From positions 1 to 7,515 of the forward strand of contig CAYONM010000180.1 in NCBI GenBank assembly GCA_964405325.1: a stretch of 7,515 bases of DNA. Direction: 5' to 3'. This document shows, piece after piece, positions 4,724 to 7,515 of the stretch. Position 1 is the stretch's first letter. Each line of letters begins with the position of its first letter. Both the position numbers and the translations under genes were made by a program. The notes under the pieces were generated by a model. That model was not told where the DNA came from and ran no database searches. It worked only from the letters and a program-made list of their open reading frames with translations. Source of the DNA: CAYONM01 sp964405325. GTDB lineage: Bacteria > Planctomycetota > UBA11346.

Positions 4724-7416
4724 AACTCCGCTAGCACCGCCGTGGCGGCATCGGTGCGTTCATCCGGTAGCAGCAGACAAACACCGGCCAATCGCGAACG
4801 CCAATGTTGCAGGAAGCGTAAAACACCCCGGCGATCCTCATCCGGGTCCGCGGCCAAGCGCTGCTTCAGCCGTCCAGGCACACGTAAAACCGGCAATTCG
4901 TTATCCACCGCATCAGCGGTTTCGGCGTCGCCCAAAACCAGAATCTCGGCGATGACAGGAAGGCTTTTGTCATATTCTCCCATCAGTTTCCGGAACAACG
5001 TTCGCTCATACACCGGCTGCAGGCAGATGAAATGGGCCCCGGCGGTGGCCAACAGTCCAGCAGCGCTCAATTGATCGGCTCGCAGCCGCAGACCGATGGC
5101 GAAACGGGTCGCTTCCACCAAGCGATTGCCGGCCAAGTCGCGGCCCTGATTGAGCGCCGCAACCAACTGCACCAGCCGCTCACTGCGCTTGATATCACCG
5201 CCCACCGCCAGCACCCCGGCATCGATCAGCACCGCACGCAATCCCAGCAGATGGGCCGCCAGCAGCTGCTCCTGGGCCTGACGCAAGGAGCCATCGCTCG
5301 GCAGTGTGACCAAACCGGCGGCCCCGCAGTGATCCTGCAGATGACGGAGAAACGGAACGCGGGCGCGACTGCTCTGGGCATAATCCTGCAAGCCGATGTT
5401 CTGCACACCGGCACGAACCAATTGGCAGGCGGCAGTACGGACAGCGGTATCGCTGATACCCGGCGGCATCAGCGCCAGCACCGGAAATTCACTCCGTTGC
5501 AGACGGCCGACCAGCTCGGGCTCGGATACCGGCGTCATCGTGGTGCTTGCGGCGGGAATCAGCTCCGGTGACGTATGCCCAAGAGGGATCTCATTGGCCA
5601 CCGCAGCCAAGGCTGCGATATGATCCGGTCCGGTGCCACAGCAACCACCGATCAGACGCGCACCGGCTGCGGCATAGGCCCTGGCCATGCGGACAAAATA
5701 CTCCGGCTGCAGCTGATAGCTGGGGCCCTGGTCACAGGCACTGGGATACCCGGCATTGGGACGCACCAGAACCGGCACCGTTGCCCGGGCACACAGGCGC
5801 TCCACCACCGGTTGCAGGGAACGCAGGCCACTCACGCAATTAACGCCCAACGCCGCGACCCCTTCCTTTTGCAGCGCGTCGACGAAGTCGTCCACATCGG
5901 CAAGATCACCGCCACGAAACGGTCGGCTGACCAGCACCGGCAAATCACAAACCGAACGGATGGCCTGAACCGCACATACGGCCTCGGCTGTCGACAACAT
6001 GGTTTCCACCATGATGCCATCCGCGCCGACATCGGCCATCGCCTGGGCGACCTCGGCGAAGGCGGTACGGGCGGTATTCTGATCGATCTCGGCCCCCAGC
6101 ACCGGTCCCAAAGGGCCGATGGACCCCAACACCAAGGCCCGACCAAAAGCAGCGCGACGCGCCAGACGGATACCGGCTTGGATCCGTGCAATGGCAGTGG
6201 ACGCATCGCCGCAGGCATAACGATTGGCGCGGAAGGTATTGGCCGTCACGAACTGGGCGCCGGCTTCGACATAGGACCGATGCACCGCTTCGACCTGTTC
6301 CGGCCAGTCGATATTGGCTTGTTCCACCGGCGTACTCACCCCACCCAATTGCAAACGGGTACCGGTCGCACCGTCCATCACCACCAGGCCGGCTTCCAGA
6401 CGACGAACCAATGGCGAGCGCAGCACGCCACCGCCGGAGACCGTCACCAAATGCCGCGACAACAAAGCTGCCAATTGGTCAGCCAGCGCCGGTGACAACT
6501 GGAGACCGCTATCACCCAGAGCCTGGACCAGGGCATGACCAGCCAGGGCTGGCGGCGTGGAATCCAGACCCTCGGCGGCAGCCACCGTCGCTTCCATCAG
6601 GATGGTTGTGGTCAATGCCCCAACCCCACCGGGTACTGGTGTCAACTGGCCCGCTACCGTTGCGACCTCCGGGTGGACATCGCCAACGAGCTGTGACTTG
6701 CCGTTGTCGCCCTGGACGCGGTTGATGCCGACATCCACCACCACCGCCCCGGGCTTGACCATGTCCGGTGTGATCAGGCCGGCCTTGCCCACCGCCACCA
6801 CCAGCAGATCGGCACGCCGGGTATGCGCGGCCAGATCGACGGTATCGATGTGACAGAGCGTCGGCGTCGCTCCCTGAGCCACCAGCAACTCGGCAACCGG
6901 CTTGCCAACAATCACCGACGCACCAACGATCACCGCTTCAACACCACGCAGATCAGGCAGCGCCGCCTGAGCCAACGCCACTGCCGACAGGGCCGTGCAG
7001 GGCGCCACCTGGTGGCGACCGGCCAACACCAGGCCGAGATTGGCCGGCCCCACCCCCTCGACGTCCTTGGCTGGCGCCAACAGTGCCTGCAGGCTCTCCA
7101 ACTGCGCGTCACCAGGCAGTGGACTCTGGATGATGATGCCGTGGACCTGCGCATCGTTGTTCAGCTGCTCGATATGCACCGCCAGCTGTTCGTGGCTGGC
7201 ATCCGCCGGGAGACGATCGGCCCGATATCGGATCCCGATACGTTCGCAGCTGCTGCGCTGCCGCTTGGCATACACCGCCCAGGCCGGGTCGTCACCAACC
7301 GATACGGATACCAGACAAGGACGAAGATCCCGACGCACCAACACGTCGATGCGCTGCCGCAGGGCTTGCTGTCGCGTTGTGGCTATGGCTTTGCCATCAA
7401 TCAGAATCGCCGTCAC
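4720..7416 (-). CDS. FolD - homocysteine S-methyltransferase - MetF-like three-domain fusion protein
   Basis: This is a single 898-residue frame with three one-carbon domains. Residues 1-285 are FolD-like (methylenetetrahydrofolate dehydrogenase/cyclohydrolase): GDDPA (41-45), Y49, 'IIQSPLP' with Q97, KDVEG (117-121), PCT (139-141), the NADP-loop 'GASVIVGKP' (165-173) and TPVPGGVG (259-266). Residues 286-340 form an alanine/leucine-rich linker. Residues 341-608 are a homocysteine S-methyltransferase: DGATGT (348-353), 'TANTFRAN', 'GSIGP', and the zinc ligands C527 (GVNC) and C592/C593 (GGCCGT), all present. Residues 633-898 resemble MetF in the YitJ arrangement: 'MPPG', 'AGVQNI', 'LLGLRAVL' and 'LQPVY' with Q800. 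However, the expected Glu, His and Asp are replaced (A648, L702, V735). FolD has Q53 in place of the catalytic Lys and E120 in place of Asp. There is no cobalamin domain. The GTG start at 7416 is forced by an in-frame TAG six bases upstream and supported by AAGGGG. Confidence 0.9.
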   Translation of the reverse strand: MTAILIDGKAIATTRQQALRQRIDVLVRRDLRPCLVSVSVGDDPAWAVYAKRQRSSCERIGIRYRADRLPADASHEQLAVHIEQLNNDAQVHGIIIQSPLPGDAQLESLQALLAPAKDVEGVGPANLGLVLAGRHQVAPCTALSAVALAQAALPDLRGVEAVIVGASVIVGKPVAELLVAQGATPTLCHIDTVDLAAHTRRADLLVVAVGKAGLITPDMVKPGAVVVDVGINRVQGDNGKSQLVGDVHPEVATVAGQLTPVPGGVGALTTTILMEATVAAAEGLDSTPPALAGHALVQALGDSGLQLSPALADQLAALLSRHLVTVSGGGVLRSPLVRRLEAGLVVMDGATGTRLQLGGVSTPVEQANIDWPEQVEAVHRSYVEAGAQFVTANTFRANRYACGDASTAIARIQAGIRLARRAAFGRALVLGSIGPLGPVLGAEIDQNTARTAFAEVAQAMADVGADGIMVETMLSTAEAVCAVQAIRSVCDLPVLVSRPFRGGDLADVDDFVDALQKEGVAALGVNCVSGLRSLQPVVERLCARATVPVLVRPNAGYPSACDQGPSYQLQPEYFVRMARAYAAAGARLIGGCCGTGPDHIAALAAVANEIPLGHTSPELIPAASTTMTPVSEPELVGRLQRSEFPVLALMPPGISDTAVRTAACQLVRAGVQNIGLQDYAQSSRARVPFLRHLQDHCGAAGLVTLPSDGSLRQAQEQLLAAHLLGLRAVLIDAGVLAVGGDIKRSERLVQLVAALNQGRDLAGNRLVEATRFAIGLRLRADQLSAAGLLATAGAHFICLQPVYERTLFRKLMGEYDKSLPVIAEILVLGDAETADAVDNELPVLRVPGRLKQRLAADPDEDRRGVLRFLQHWRSRLAGVCLLLPDERTDAATAVLAEL

Positions 7417-7419
7417 CGC

Positions 7420-7515
7420 CTACCCCTTGCACCTCAGGCCGCCATGCTCGGTGCGGTTTCGGCATTTCAATGCTGGTAGCCGCGCCAGGACTTCCACCGG
7501 GGCGAATTGGGGCCG
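7420..7515 (-). CDS. Possible C-terminal end of an upstream gene (partial)
   Basis: The minus strand is open from the window edge to a TAG at 7420-7422, giving 31 residues ending 'EHGGLRCKG'. The stop would lie three bases before the GTG of the fusion gene, with the fusion's ribosome binding site inside this frame, as in a tight operon. A second frame is also open here, ending in a short overlap with the fusion gene, so the choice is uncertain. I recognise no family; the stretch is too short to judge and could be noncoding leader. Confidence 0.25.
   Translation of the reverse strand, partial: RPQFAPVEVLARLPALKCRNRTEHGGLRCKG
7423..7428 (-). promoter_or_regulatory. Ribosome binding site of the fusion gene
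   Basis: AAGGGG on the minus strand lies six bases from the GTG at 7416. An in-frame TAG (7420-7422) sits between them. Together they fix GTG as the start, and the following sequence (TAILIDGKAIA) matches a FolD N-terminus. Confidence 0.65.

Noticed and set aside
5575..6495. 306-codon plus-strand frame
   Set aside because: It is antisense to the methyltransferase domain, has low-complexity His/Arg/Gly composition typical of GC-rich shadow frames, and shows no recognisable motif.

Overview
The window looks like GC-rich chromosomal DNA from a Gram-negative proteobacterium, probably a gammaproteobacterium. The support is a RecJ exonuclease, an LpxL/HtrB-type inner-membrane acyltransferase, a membrane-anchored PAS sensor protein and GC-rich codon use. 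The taxon is an inference; there is no rRNA or tRNA here.

Layout, left to right. (1) Positions 1-657, minus strand: the N-terminal 219 codons of a two-helix membrane protein with a PAS-like region, cut off by the window edge. Its last 55 nt repeat 279-333 exactly but in another reading frame, which suggests an assembly-graph artefact or a frame-breaking duplication. (2) Positions 658-1056: a divergent intergenic region dominated by a roughly 174-bp element with near-perfect 28/27-bp terminal inverted repeats (851-1024), MITE-like in shape, ending just before recJ. (3) Positions 1057-2808, plus strand: recJ. (4) Positions 2932-3852, plus strand: an LpxL/HtrB-like acyltransferase whose catalytic motif is one residue short (HX3E instead of HX4E). 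(5) Positions 4720-7416 and 3962-4723, minus strand, convergent with the acyltransferase: a translationally coupled pair (ATGA overlap). It consists of an 898-residue multidomain one-carbon protein followed by a short-chain dehydrogenase/reductase. (6) Positions 7420-7515: possibly the last codons of an upstream gene in the same operon.

The highlight is the 898-residue protein. One uninterrupted frame carries a FolD-like methylenetetrahydrofolate dehydrogenase domain, a zinc-type homocysteine S-methyltransferase domain and a methylenetetrahydrofolate reductase (MetF)-like domain. Fusion of the last two is known (Bacillus YitJ type); adding FolD at the N-terminus is, to my knowledge, unusual. 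The three parts are unevenly preserved. The methyltransferase zinc site looks intact. FolD has Gln at the position of its catalytic Lys and Glu at the position of a key Asp. The MetF-like part has lost the residues expected for catalysis and flavin binding. The protein may therefore be a methyltransferase with a dehydrogenase-only FolD and a non-catalytic folate-binding or scaffold domain, rather than a complete three-step methyl-synthesis enzyme. The coupled SDR may act on a related substrate, but nothing in its sequence identifies that substrate.
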